NCBI GenBank assembly: GCA_964247055.1
Contig: OZ176054.1
Coordinates: 10,664,001 to 10,728,000, forward strand
Direction: 5' to 3'
DNA: 64,000 nucleotides
Source: Paragordius varius
Lineage: Eukaryota > Nematomorpha
In this document: positions 14,101-26,400 of the stretch, piece by piece
Layout: each line of letters opens with the position of its first letter
Position numbering within the stretch: the first letter of the stretch is position 1
The notes under the pieces: generated by a model
What the model saw: only the letters and a program-made list of their open reading frames with translations
What the model was told of the DNA's origin: nothing
The model's database searches: none
Made by a program: the position numbers and the translations under genes

Positions 14101-16753
14101 GCTCTCACCGGACCCGGAAAGTGGAACCGAAACCAGATTCCTAACATTTCAGCTGTAACGGGTTTTATTGGGGTAAAACCAAGCCGGTTCCGGTTTTATA
14201 TATTTGAATAATCACCCCTGTGCCATTTTCAATTCTAGGAATACGCCCAAATACGGATCCAACCTCCAGGGACCAGTTCGGTTCCGGTTCCCCATCCATA
14301 AGTGGTTGCCATGTGATTTCATATTTAAAAAATATATTTCATTTTCCAAATAATTATTTAGTGGTGGTATTTTTTCTAGTTTCCTATCAAAATGGATAGC
14401 ATTGATAATTTTATATTGTGTAAATATTATTTTTTGAAATATCATAGATGTAATTACTATGTTGTCAATTTTTACCTATGACACTTTAAAGAACCACATA
14501 CATAATTACTTTCTAAGATTTTTTTATCTCTATAAGAACATTTACCATAATAATTAATAATTCTGGTAAAAAACCATAAACGTTAGCGTATATAAACAAT
14601 TTCCATGATGAAAAAAAAGCCATTATACATGAGTGGTACCCAAGCCGAGGCCCACGGGCTGCATGAGACCCTTAAGATTTTTTGGCCACTTAAAAATATA
14701 AAACTTTATCATGTAAGGTTTTATTTGCGGTACATATTACGCATTATAAATATTTTCAGGTCTGAATAATCTGACGAACATGCTAGTAATAAGCATTTTT
14801 CAAAGTTAGATAAAAATTTCCTCCATAGATGCGATAATCAATCCTAATATCTACTTGTATTTTGGCTATTTAATTTTTCTAATAAATGTAATAATTTACG
14901 ATTATTGATATTTCGGGTTATATGCAACAAAAAATGTTGTATGAAAATCATTTAAAGAAAAGTCAGGAACCTAAACCAGTTTCAAATAAGAAATAACCCG
15001 ATTCTGGTTACGATTAGTCAGGGAACCACCCCGGTTTCACTTGTTTCAACGAGTTTGAGGCCCTATTTTTTACTATAAAATTTATTTTTTACATTTTTGT
15101 CTTTTGAAGCAGTTTTGAAGCCCTAGAGGTATTATAAATTTGAATATTTTAAATATTATTTTAGATATTGGGATATATTATAATATATCCATTTTCTAGC
15201 CTTTTTAGGCCTATGATTCAAAAAATGGAAAATTGCAAAAAATGATCTCATTGCCATTTTTTCCGTTTAATTATTTTCAATCGTTAATACAACAGACGAA
15301 AAAATGCATATGGTTCAAAATATGAATTAATTTTAAAGGACTTTAACAAATTTTTCATCTCAATAAATTTTGAATTTTTTATCCAAAAACGCAGCTTTAT
15401 ATTAAACGCATTTTGATCAAACGTTTCTTAAAGTAATTTAATTAATTTTATAAAAACGTAATATTTTTTTAATTAAAGTCAACATTTTTCAATTTAACGC
15501 AATTACTTCTCCTATTTATAAGATTTAATTACAATCGTATAATACATATATTGTTTGTGTTATCGATTTACATATTTATTTCTTACTTTATAGTTTAAAC
15601 AATGAGCTATCATTATAAAAATTATGAATTAAGTATGGTTGTCTTTTAGAAAAAAATATTTTCCTCCATGTTTTTCCGTTGTCCGTATGATATCAATTTT
15701 TAATCTAAAAATCTAGTTTTTGCTTAGGTTATTAAAAAAATTGTTAATATAATTTTAGAAATATATTTAATTCTATATTTAAGATTGGCTTTTAATTTAC
15801 CCAAAAAATTAAATATACAGATATACCCTGAGTATTTTGGAAAATCCTTGACCTTCCAAGCTATCCATAAAGAAAGCACCCGTTCCCATCAAGAGGGTGG
15901 CTTTCTCGACACCTGTAACCTCTTCAGCAGCATTTAGTATCCGATACACTAAAGTATCACTGTACACCTAATTAATTATCAATAAACTAGTCATTCTCGC
16001 CTTCGCGTTAAAAATTATAGTTATTTTGTCTATTAGAGAATAAAATAAACAGTGAATCCCCCTATAACGCACCCTATATAATAAAAATTTTTAAATTATT
16101 ACTACCTAAAAAACTAATAAGCCCGTGCTAATTATATTACACTTTTCGATGCTGGAACTACGTCCTACTTCTAAATTAAACAGCAAACCCCATTATGATA
16201 ATTATAAAAATTAATTTTAAAAGCTTAAATTACATTTTAGTACAAAAATTTTGATATTTCAGTGAATTTTTTTTGTGTTTGTATCTATCCTTACTTCGGA
16301 CTCTAGAAGTTCCAAAACTGTAATATTAATTTCATGCAATGCAGGACAATGTAATTAAATTTTTTAAAACCGTGGTTTATTTACAAGGTGCTATGGTATA
16401 GAGAACCTTTAAAGAAAACTTCTGCAAAGAGAGCTTATCTGGTCATATTTATTTTGAATCAAACGTTAATTTAGCCTTATTAAAATTTTAAAATTGATTG
16501 ACTAAATTATTTTAGTAAAAATTTTAATTTGCATTTTTTAAATACTAATTCAGTCTGTCCTAAAGCGCTAATAATTAACTATTGTTGAAGAACAATCAAA
16601 TGTTAGCTATAATCTTTTATAATATGTTTTTACCTTTTTATGAATATAGGATGTATAGGTTACCCCAATTTTAACATTAATTTGCTCCAATATATCTGAT
16701 CCGAATTTTGCTTTAAGATAATTGATGATGGAATCAAGTAGAACACCATACAT
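6065..16753 (-). CDS. Soluble guanylate cyclase, beta-type (atypical), complete
   Basis: Haem-dependent cytosolic cyclase making cGMP from GTP. Sixteen exons: 16753-16634, 15967-15827, 13989-13922, 13817-13732, 13658-13576, 13282-13125, 13066-12946, 12068-11804, 11279-11174, 9464-9335, 8991-8848, 8308-8162, 7765-7609, 7180-7071, 6602-6516, 6112-6065. All phases join without a stop, giving 656 aa (vertebrate beta1 is 619). The start MYGVLLDSI matches beta-subunit MYGF. The H-NOX domain keeps the haem ligand in LDNLHEY (His104; beta1 His105) and the haem-contact Y-x-S-x-R as Y133-S135-R137. The PAS-like region (FPFHVLFD), a coiled-coil linker and a class III cyclase domain follow. Both metal Asp are present (LFTD485, GD529), as are Glu525, guanine-site Cys595 (RYCLFG) and Asn602. 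The transition-state Arg position is Thr606. Having both metal Asp and beta-type substrate residues in one chain is like the beta2/Gyc-88E group, but the missing Arg is odd. No gene symbol assigned because the subtype is uncertain. Confidence 0.93.
6123..6162. repeat. (TA)n microsatellite
   Basis: About 20 perfect TA units, in intron 15 of the guanylate cyclase just upstream (gene sense) of its last exon. Confidence 0.95.
6795..6980. mobile_element. hAT-type MITE in cyclase intron 14
   Basis: Imperfect terminal inverted repeats: the left end contains AGTGCCTAACAT, and the right end read inward is CAGTGGTGTCTAACAC. The segment GCGAAGCCATTTGTGTT near the right end is shared with the MITE ending at 28411. 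The flanking 8-mers match only partly (TTATAAAA/GGTTAAAA), so exact limits are uncertain. Confidence 0.5.
7228..7392. mobile_element. hAT-type MITE in cyclase intron 13
   Basis: 165 bp. Starts CAGGGGTCCTCCAACAC; the right end read inward is CAGGAATGTCCAAAAC. Flanked by GTCTAAAG (7220-7227) and TTCTAAAG (7393-7400), a 7/8 match to an 8-bp target duplication of the NTCTAGAN kind that hAT elements prefer. No coding capacity. Confidence 0.8.
9674..9709. repeat. (TA)n microsatellite
   Basis: About 18 TA units immediately left of the foldback element at 9716. Confidence 0.9.
9716..9936. repeat. Foldback (long inverted repeat) element in cyclase intron 9
   Basis: Two arms of about 90 nt, 9716-9806 and 9845-9936, are near reverse complements separated by about 38 nt. 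Matching pieces include CATGTATCCTTTATTTTATC against the complement of GATAAAATAAAGCATACATG, and AACAAGAGC next to the loop. No open frame. Likely a MITE or foldback element able to form a long hairpin in the pre-mRNA. Confidence 0.85.
10240..10960. mobile_element. Inverted-repeat MITE, family with TIR-like arm TCATGGTGC
   Basis: Inner arms near 10260-10310 (ATTGTCATGGTGCTTTTGG, then CCTTATGCG) and, inverted, near 10795-10850. The right side continues to TATCTGGTCACA at about 10944-10955, the same end as the TIR element at 37888-39722. Other members lie at 23425-23810 and 24105-24200, with arm fragments near 38020 and 39930. It lies in cyclase intron 9. The outer left end is not clear. Confidence 0.55.
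12323..12879. mobile_element. hAT-type MITE with perfect 8-bp target duplication, cyclase intron 7
   Basis: 557 bp. Begins TAGGGTTGTGCATTTGAC and ends GCACAAACCTA (inverted: TAGGTTTGTGC). Flanked on both sides by an identical TTAATATC. Subterminal GGTCATG/GGTCAGACC motifs are repeated in both orientations near the ends. No transposase. The intact duplication suggests a fairly recent insertion. Confidence 0.88.
14096..15065. mobile_element. hAT-type non-autonomous element in cyclase intron 2, with a nested hAT end
   Basis: 970 bp. Left end TAGGGGCTCTCACCGG; right end read inward TAGGGCCTCAAACTCG. Flanked by TTTTTTAT (14088-14095) and TTTTTTAC (15066-15073), a 7/8 target duplication. GGTTCCGGTT-like motifs recur inside. 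At 14631 a second sequence (GAGTGGTACCCAAGCCGAGG, then CACGGGCTGCATG) matches the right terminus of the hAT at 45818-48274, so a fragment of that family is nested here. Confidence 0.75.
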
Positions 16754-17370
16754 AGAATACCTCACCAGATTATAATACGCTAACTTAAAACAAAAATTAA
16801 AAGATTTTTTTAGAATATTTTTTAGTTGCTATAACTCTACTTGTGCTGTTTACATATTTTTAATGGCTCATAAATATATATGAATTTTTTACTATGATAA
16901 TTTAAATTTAAACATTGTTACTTGTGTTGAAATTAATTAATATTTATAAAAATACTACTATATAAAGTAGTTTTAATGTAATTATCCCATCTTTACAAAA
17001 ATACTTTGTTTCCAAGGTCTTCTCACAACATGTCAAATTCGATTAGCATATAAAATGCTTAGAGGTGCCGCATTTAGATATAAAAATTTATATCTTTTTT
17101 TATTATATGAAAAAAAAATTAATGGAAAATAAATATATATGCAAATATTAATGAGATATTAGACGGTTAGTCTATTTTTTATACGCCTTTCAAAAGCAAT
17201 AGTTTTGCCATATTTATGTACAGGCTTTAGCAAGAGGTTTTAAAACATGGACATCTTTCAATCTGAGAATGTGAGATATGTACTGTGGCATAACCTAGGT
17301 ATAAATGAAAATGCGTAAGTATTTTCTAATTTTGGGATTAGTTATAAGATAAGTTTATGTAAAGAAAAAA

Positions 17371-17640
17371 TTGGAATCGTAGCATATTTTTACAGAACCA
17401 TATAATTATAAGTATTGAATAAATTTATTAGATACAAAAAAATTCATGTACTATGTATACATAAAGCGTAATTATTTAAAAGAAGTCCCTCCGTTTTTTG
17501 GTATAAAATCTGTGTATTGGAATTATAGCATCTTTCTACGGAAACATATAATTATAAGTATTTAAATTTATTAGATATTTAAAAATTTATGTACTGTGTA
17601 GACATAAAGCGCAATTATTTAAAAGAATCTCCGTTTTTTT
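17371..17640. repeat. Two-copy tandem duplication, period about 146 nt
   Basis: Unit 1 begins TTGGAATCGTAGCATATTTT at 17371 and unit 2 begins TTGGAATTATAGCATCTTTC at 17517. Both continue through ACATAAAGCG and ATTATTTAAAAGAA to a CTCCGTTTTTT end. Confidence 0.85.
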
Positions 17641-18059
17641 GTTAATACTGATGTAAAATTAAAAAAGAAATATTTGTTGGTTATAATAAATACATGTTTT
17701 AACTAAGAGATCACGTGAGCGAAAAACGAAAATAATTAATTTGATTTAGAAAACAAATCCCATCTGATTTACATTAAAAACACTCACAATTACAATTTCC
17801 CGAAAGGTAGCGTTTTATATTTATCATTCAGTAATCATGCCAAGTACGCGTTGCCATTAAAAAATAAGGCTGTTGAAAGCCATTGTTTGCTGTAGTAGAA
17901 GCATATGAGGAACATGTTATATCGATACTATATGCAAAACATGACAACTACATTTTAAAAAGATTGATTCTTGTGGAATAGGCTCTGGTATAGCAGGCCC
18001 AACTGTGAAGGGGCTAAAGTGCAAGAAGTGTTGGATGATGACCCACCTCTCAAACTTAA

Positions 18060-18262
18060 CAATTGCAGAAGCTCATATATCCCCCAAAAAGTTAACAGTC
18101 TCTGCATCAATGAAGCATGCATAGCAGCACTTTTAGAAAAAATGGTTTGACGAATAGTTTGCCGCAAATGACAATCAGTTTTTTACATCGCGGCATTTAT
18201 ATAACACCAGAGAGATGGGATTAATGTGTGTAGAGGAAGCCGGTGAACAATATTTTGCATAT
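18060..18262 (+). mobile_element. Mariner transposase C-terminal fragment
   Basis: The + strand reads WFDE, stop, FAANDNQFF, then a shifted LPERW region and CVEEAGEQYF, matching the mariner tail W(F/L)DEWFASKDKQFF...CVASDGQYFE. Several breaks; only the last third or so of a transposase is recognisable. Confidence 0.6.
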
Positions 18263-19499
18263 ATTAAATAATTGATTTTTTAAAATGCATGTTAATTATC
18301 TAAAAATTGGTAAAAACCTATAAATATGGCATAATTGGAAGACGTCAAATGTTATATTTTTATGTATTTTTTTGTTAAAATTTTATTTTCTTAGAGTATA
18401 ATAATATCTTTCCATGGATCCATCTCCACATAAATTAATTAATTTGTGAAATGAATGTAAAAAACCTGCACTCTCACTATCATGTTTATAATTTGCTTCC
18501 AAATCAAATTGGTAATTATAAAAAAAGAGCTATAAATGATAGCGTTTTTATTTTTAATCGAAAAAATCATTACGTTTGAAACATATTTTTTAGAACTTGT
18601 GATATAAAAGTGTATCAATATCATAAATTTTAAAGGTTTACTCAGGAATTAACGCCATTTGCCTAAATATTTGTGCGGTTGTTTAAATTTAAACCGTTAG
18701 TAGTTACATGCACAGTGATGTCCTAATAACCTCATCTAATATAAGATATTATAAATGCATATAATTTTAAAGCACATTTAACATTGATTTCAAAAATTAT
18801 GATTTTTCACCGATCATGTATTAAAAAAGAAATCAAAACTCCCTTAGACCCAAAGAGGTTCCAATAAAGTCAATATTAATTTCATTGCATTGCATTAGAA
18901 ATCACCCTGGTAAACATCGGATTGTTAGAGTCGATGTAAACACCGATTATAAATTAATTCATAATTTGATTTATTTATATTTTGCATCACAAAACGCAAT
19001 TCGTCACATTTCTTCGGACTTTTATGATGGCGTCACTATGTACTACAAGATTCTTCATATGCTTTTCAATGTTGTAACATGAGATGTTATACAAAATGAA
19101 GTTATTGTAAATTAAATAGGATATCGGATTTGACCGTGACACAATAGTTATATTGATCTGATTAGCGGATTGATTAACTGTAAACTACATGAAATAAGTA
19201 TAAAAGAATATGCAAAACTCTTAATAAAATGATATGTATTGTTGTCTATTTTTAGTATTATATTATATAGTGTTACTGTCATAGAATCTTATTATTAAAA
19301 GGTACCGAAAATATCTATTTATGAGGTATACCCAAAACTGAGTATTAATATTTTCATAAGCATATTACATTTTGACTTTTTTCGTAACCTATAATTTGTA
19401 CGAAATAAGAGATTTTTAACGATTACATCTATCATATATTATCAAAAAACAAGGGTAATATATTTATTTTTTACATTTTGAAAATAATTAATTTTTTAC

Positions 19500-22400
19500 C
19501 TTTTCTTCATAAAGTATTGATATGGTTTCAAATGTGCGATTAAACATGTGATGTACGATTATATTACATCGCCCGACATACACTTCGATATTGTATATAA
19601 TTACCTAATATTTAAAAATTTATAATAATTCATGATATTATAAAAAAGTATACTCTCTAATCCAGGGGTAGCCAACCTTTTTTTTCAAGCGGTCTACTTT
19701 TTTGGAAAAAATTTCACGCGGTCACGTATGAATATTAAGTATTAAAAATTCATTTATCACTTTAACACAAATCATATATCCATCTATTTAACGATTGGGG
19801 TGATTAGCACAGGCCATTTTAAAATATATAATACAAAGAATATTTCTTTGCGTGGTTATTTTAATATAGAATCTTAATTTTATTGAATATATGATGATTC
19901 GGAAGGACCTTTAGTTGCCATAATTAGTACGAATACTAAAATGATTACATTATTCAATTCATTAATAATAATCACGACATATTTTAGATAATTGAAGTAA
20001 AATATGGATTTGAGGCTCTTGGCAAAGATCTTTTTATTTACCATATTTTATGGATTACTGCATATCAGGTTTTAAATGGACATATGCCTCGAGATAGAAA
20101 ATTTTATCAAATCGAAAAGAGTGTCGCCGCGCAGTTTTGAGTGTAAAAAGGAATTGGTCTTGACATACTAAACTATTTAATACAGATTTAAGATGATGTT
20201 TTGGTGCATTTATGGTAAGATTTGGATTTTTACTATAAATATAAATATTTTATAGAAGGAAGATTTTTTATATCCAAGATCTAAAATCGCTTCTAGATCT
20301 TGCTTTATGAAATATCTCAATTGCACACTCCAAATCAATCAAAAAACAGTGATTTAAAACATTTTTCTGATTTGACGTAACCCGAAATGCTGAAAAATAT
20401 CGTAGATATTGCGCTTGTGTTAATTATTATGAGTAAGGATTTTTATCAATATATAACTCGAATATTCCAGGTTTAAATCCTTTTGACATTTAGTTGAATA
20501 TAAAACTAATATACTCTACCATTTTCTAAATTGCAATTTGCAAGATTTGGATGTCGAATAAATAATCTGGGATTTTCAACAATTGGAATTTGGTTATTCT
20601 CCTTATGACATACTTAAACGAAATTGATGTTTATTTAAAAAATGAAGATTAATGCCATAATTCAGAAAGTTTTTTTAAATAGGATTCATATGAAGTCCGG
20701 GCAATTCTCATGCATGATTCCCAGTATTTATCAGTCACTAGTGATCTCTATTTAGTTTTAATGATTTTCATATAAGAAAAAGCCGATTTAAATGAATTGA
20801 AAAGTGTAATAATTTTCCAAATATGTGGGTATTTATCTTTATTATATCACAGATTTTCAATGAATTATAATTTTGTATAAATAAAATCTAAAATATTTCT
20901 TACATTTTTTAAACAATTCAGGCGTTTTGAAATCTAGCGGGCATGAAGTTGACCGCGGTAAACCGTTTATCCACCCCTGTTTTGATCCATACCGAAACTA
21001 GTCAGTGTTCAACCAGAAATTTTTTATTTAATATGATTGAGATTTAAAATAATGTGACATTGCTAATGTCTTAATTCTGGTGAAAACAACACCTAGTATT
21101 TTTTACCAAAAATTTAATTAATCTATTTAGAGTTTATGTTATATGCCTATAGAAAGTAGCTAAAACCAAATGCAAGGAACAGCTGATTATAAGTACTGTA
21201 TTCTATCGGTTTTTAACTAAACTCTTTGGTATTTATAATTAAAAAATCCTACTTAATTATGGAGCTGTTTTCGATATGGATTCGCGTCTAAGACTATTTT
21301 TTATCACATTTGAAAATTATTCGAAATATTAATAAAAATTATATTCTACAATCATCAAAAATAATATTGTTCGAGTCATAACCTCATTTTTTAAGAATTA
21401 TATATCTTCCATGATTATCGTATATGTTTAACTAACTTTATTTAGTCAAATTATGATTAAAACAATAAAATTAGTTTGATTCCGTTTAATTACGATTGAT
21501 AAAATCCCCTTAAGTTTTTTTGGTTATATCTATGTTATTATATTTACTTAAATACTTGGTGCACTTCATAAATTTCCAAAGTTGCATAACCAAAAAAATG
21601 TATTTCTCTTTCAATGATGTGATCTGGGAACAATCTGATTATTTGAGTTTTATTGTCAGGCAATAAATAGGTATGGAAGTCGGCGATCAAATCGAACGTT
21701 ATATGCGATGAATGGTTGTAAAGCCCATTTTGAATATTGTTAAAATAACATCTTGACAAAATACAACATGCATTAAAATCCATATTTTTTTTAGTTTTTG
21801 AGGTGTTAGTATTTTGCCCTAAAGTGATACTATTTTCTGTTCATTTTTTCGCTACAGCATTTTTTAATATCTTAACGATTATTTTAAAAACTAAATTTTT
21901 TCCTATGTATTTGATATCAGTATAATCATTTCTACAAAACTAATTGGATATTTATATATCACGTTTTTCATTATTAGATGTCCCAAATTAATAAATTTAA
22001 AATAATCATATTTGGCCAATTTTATACCCTGTGCATAAAATCAAGGATTAAAAAATGTTCTGATGAAGTTTATATATATTTTGAGAAATAAATGTGGATT
22101 TTTATGGTGCTTAAGACTTTAGAATGAAAAATAGTTACACTTGTAATTGCTCTATAATAAAACAATTTTTCTGCCATTTTCTTAAAAATATTTTTTTGGT
22201 GAGATAAATGCTTTATTCTAAATTAGGTTTTTAATGGTTTTTGAATTTGTATTATTTTTTAAAAAAATCTATCGCCTTCGCATTTTACCCATTTCTCAAG
22301 GATTCTAGGAATGTCATGGCGAAAAAAACAAATTTGGCTTTGCGGAAAACCATTCCTAAAGCTATTTCCCAACGTTTTCTAAATTAATTAAAGGCTGCTC

Positions 22401-23360
22401 TGCGGGCGTGTGCCCCAATGATGCGAAGAGATAATAGTCAGATGGCTCAAGGTGGGTTGGAAACGGAAAAAGATCTAAAGATATTTTATAAACATATTTT
22501 ATATAAGGATGCTAAATTTCCCACCTCAGAATTTCATAAAAAGTTAATTTCGTTATTAAATATAAGTGAAATAATTGTGATTTTTACAAAAAGTTTACTT
22601 TTTGAAGCATAACGCACCTTTATGAGATATAAATATCATAATTATATAAGAAAAGCGTATATAATATACTAAAGTGTTTTACAACCGTTTTATCCATGCT
22701 TCAAAATACCATATATTACCGTCCAACAAATTTTGCTAAAAATGTAATAAAAAGCATTTTTCATTAATTTTTTGTATGTTAAATCTAGCATATAATATCC
22801 AGAAATCTCGCCATTTTTCAGTTTTTTCAGAACATTTTAATCAGACCCAAAAATCCAAACACTCAAAGCTACCCAAAAATTAAATTTTTTAAAAAAAATT
22901 GGTCTTCAAATATGTATACAAAATGATATTTGGAAAAAAGAATTTTTCACCAAATAAAATTTATTTAACATTACGTCTGTTAAAATAATATAAAAAAAGC
23001 ATCAAGTGGGGGGTGAAAAGGAAAACTCAATAGGACTAATTTTTCACTACAACTGGGGGGAACAGAAATACTCGTCTAGAACCACATAACTTACCTTTAA
23101 GCAAACATTTCCGTAAATGGCATCTTTACAACGGCCATTACCAATAGAATTGCAATGGCAAAAAATGCAACAATCAAACCCAAATCCAATTTGCGAAATT
23201 CCCGATTCCATTAAAAAAACATTTAATAAAACCGATTGTTTTTCCAGTAATTCACTAATGATCCTCCCTCACAAAAACTGATTGCAACAAAATATAAGAA
23301 TTTGTATAGGTATAGGCTCGATATACAACCTGCGTCCAAAATCGTGGGGTATAATAACCC

Positions 23361-23407
<47 letters not shown>

Positions 23408-26400
23408 TTATAGAAAGTTAATCAGTATTATCAAGGTGCTTTTGGTTTTAACCCTTACGAGTAATATAAGAAAGTTATATACACTTTTGGCATGTCCTCC
23501 ATATCATAAAATGGCAAGATTTGCGCAGAGAAGAGTAGTTTATAGCCTAAAAATTTGGTTCGAAGCCCACCTCAAAAAATCAAAATTTTTGAAAATATTG
23601 TTTGCTTTTTATATGTATTTATGGTATATTTTAGTGTTATTTTTTACAGTGAAGCCATTAGCTTTCACCAAAAAAATGATTTAAAAAATTGTGCGCAAAT
23701 TTTGTCATTTTTTATATGCAGGAATTACCACAAAAGTGCAAATACTGAAATCATTCGTTAGGGGCCAAAATAGGCACCATGATAATCCTGATAAATTTTC
23801 CCATCAGCATATATATATTTCATCAGGTTATTTTTTGTGGACATTGTGTAATGGGACATAAGATAAAAATGATAAAATACTAGATTATATAAAGCATAAA
23901 CAGAGCCTAATTCAAAAAATTAATTATCTGAATAGATTGGCCATTTCGGAGCTGATAGGAAAGAAAAAACGACCATAGACCCAGTAGAAGGGGCTAGAAA
24001 AACGCAGAAGATCCATGATACAATATTTAAATCAGATTAATCAAAATACAGCACATTTAATCGATCAAGTCGCTATGTATAACAATTGCCACAAAAATAT
24101 ACCTTAATCACTTGTTAGCATAACCAAAAGCACCATGAAAATTCTGATACATTCATCTATCAGAATATATATACTTCATCAGGATATTTTTACTCATGCA
24201 TTAATCTGTGTGATTTTTTAACAAAACGATTTTCATCTAATAGTTTCATGAGTTTTAACTGGGACAAAAACCCCTAAAAATTAGGTGGGGATCGCATATT
24301 TAATTAAACAAAAAAATCAATATTTAATATTATAAGTAAGTACTTATAAGAATAAATGTCATTGACTGTATTCGGTTGTATGACATAATATATACCCTTG
24401 GCTGTTAAAGAGTGACAAAGGGAAACAGGATTTAAATAAAGTAATTTACGTCCGTAGGTGTAACGAATTGGCCAATTTCCCACATTTGCTACGTCTAAAA
24501 ACAGATTAAGAATATATAACATATCTAAAGGCTGGTAGAATCAAAATAAATTACTTCTTTGTTTCCTAAACCAATATCCGTCTATCGGTAGATGAAAGAA
24601 AGACCCACTAGTTTTATTTTTTAATATTTTATGGTTCTAGCATTAATAACTTCTGTCGTTAATAAGAACTCGGAGTTGTGTAAAACCTGATTTTATATTG
24701 AACCGTAAAATTAATTTAGGATCATTAATTAATTTGAAATCAATGACTAAACATTATAAATGACAGATTTTTCCGAGAGGATTCTTAATACTCGATCTAA
24801 ATATAAGCTTGACACTATTCCTATTAAGCTCATTTCTTTTTGGTTTTAGTTAATTTTATATTTTTATAGGGGTTTTAACCAAAAACGGCGCCACATGGAA
24901 CTTTAACCCGTTACCGAGATTTCAAACCGGCTCCTTTGTTCAACCAGATTCTGTTTTCCCTTCCCTAGGAACTCTCATGTGTCTCAATATTAAAATTTTG
25001 GAAACCATATGAGTGGTGGATTCCATATTATATACCCTTGTAAATTTTGGGTATTTATCTTACGAATTCTACTTTGATTTAATGCTGTTGATTATAATAT
25101 TAACTAGATGGCCCTGTCACGCTTCGCTGTGACATAGTCTCATCGATAATTATTCTTATTTTGCAATAAATAGATGTAATGGAGATAAAAAAATAATAAA
25201 AAACATATTTAATAAAAAGAATGTTTTTAATTTATTTTTTATGGGTTTTTGCATAGGCTCCAATATTGTTTACTCAAAATTGACAATATTTAAACACTCT
25301 CTTATTAAAATTAATATTCAACTATCATTGGATATATATTTTAAGATTTTCGTTTTAAAATTAAGTTCACAAAGCTTGGATCAAGGGATATAAAAAGTGA
25401 ATCATTTGTGGTCCCTTTTTAAAGGAAAGAATGATCTTATACAAATTCCACAGAAATGTGTTTAACTGAACTCGTATAGCTTCTTAAGTTTTTTGAAAAT
25501 TAGCTATTTTAAACCGGTAGACCACTACCCATACACCTGTAGGGAAAAAGCGCTGAGTTAAATTTTTTGCCTTTATAGGGCAAATATTTGGAATCATCTT
25601 TAATACCATCGTCTCATGGGTTATTCGAAAAATACCTCATCATTAAATAATCGTTATATGATGGCGTATTTTTAGGGCATTGCCCCAAATTACCGTCTAA
25701 TAAAAAACGCCTGACCTTAATTTTGACCTATGGGTGATATTTCAAGCTTTTAATAAGCTCATAATACTTCATAAATTTTCTGTAAAGTAGCTCCAAAATA
25801 AAGCCATTTTTATATACAATTTTTGGCGTGTAGGTCCTTACCAGGAACAGCTTTAAAAAAAGCGTTGAGCCATATTTTTGCCCTTATGGGGAATATCTGA
25901 TCTAGAGTTCCATATTTTCCTATTAGTTTCTGAAATTTGGCTCTAAAGGCATGCTGTATCGATATGGTGACGCAGTTTTACGCGGATAGCCCCCTAACCA
26001 GGGGCGAAACAAAAAAACACTCGAATAAATTTGCCTTAATTTGGGTAATACCTGGAATCATGATTGATTCCATATGCTCTCGTGGGATTTTCGAAATGCT
26101 TCAAAACCAAAACGTATTCTATGGTGGCGCAATTTAGGGGCAAGGCCTATTTAACGGCTAATTCAAAAAATCCGCTCGACTAAAATTTTTAACTTTTTAC
26201 GGGTAATACTTTAAGCAGCTATTGAAATCATATGGCCTGATATATTTTCTGAAATTTAGCCCCAAAGGCACGCTATTTCGATATGACGGGGCAGTTTTTA
26301 GCGGGTATCTCCTAACCCAGCAGACAATATAAAAAAACGCTCCACCCAAATTTTTGCCTTTTAACAGGGAATATCTGAAATCCTTATCGAATTTTTACAG

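Larger units (their letters stand above)
16754..19499. other. Between the cyclase 5' end and unrecognised paralogue A
   Basis: Upstream of the cyclase start. Contains a tandem duplication (17371-17640) and a mariner fragment (18060-18262). The remaining 3' exon(s) of paralogue A probably lie in 18.3-19.5 kb but could not be identified. No promoter element was recognised with confidence. Confidence 0.4.

Noticed and set aside
18885-19082. 65-codon open frame on the + strand
   Set aside because: No family resemblance, no splice-phase partner, and antisense to the 3' part of paralogue A; probably chance.
24870-24985. Further copy of the hAT at 14096-15065 (AACCGG-rich segment)
   Set aside because: Only a loose similarity in GGTTCC/AACCGG words; no terminal repeat or target duplication found.
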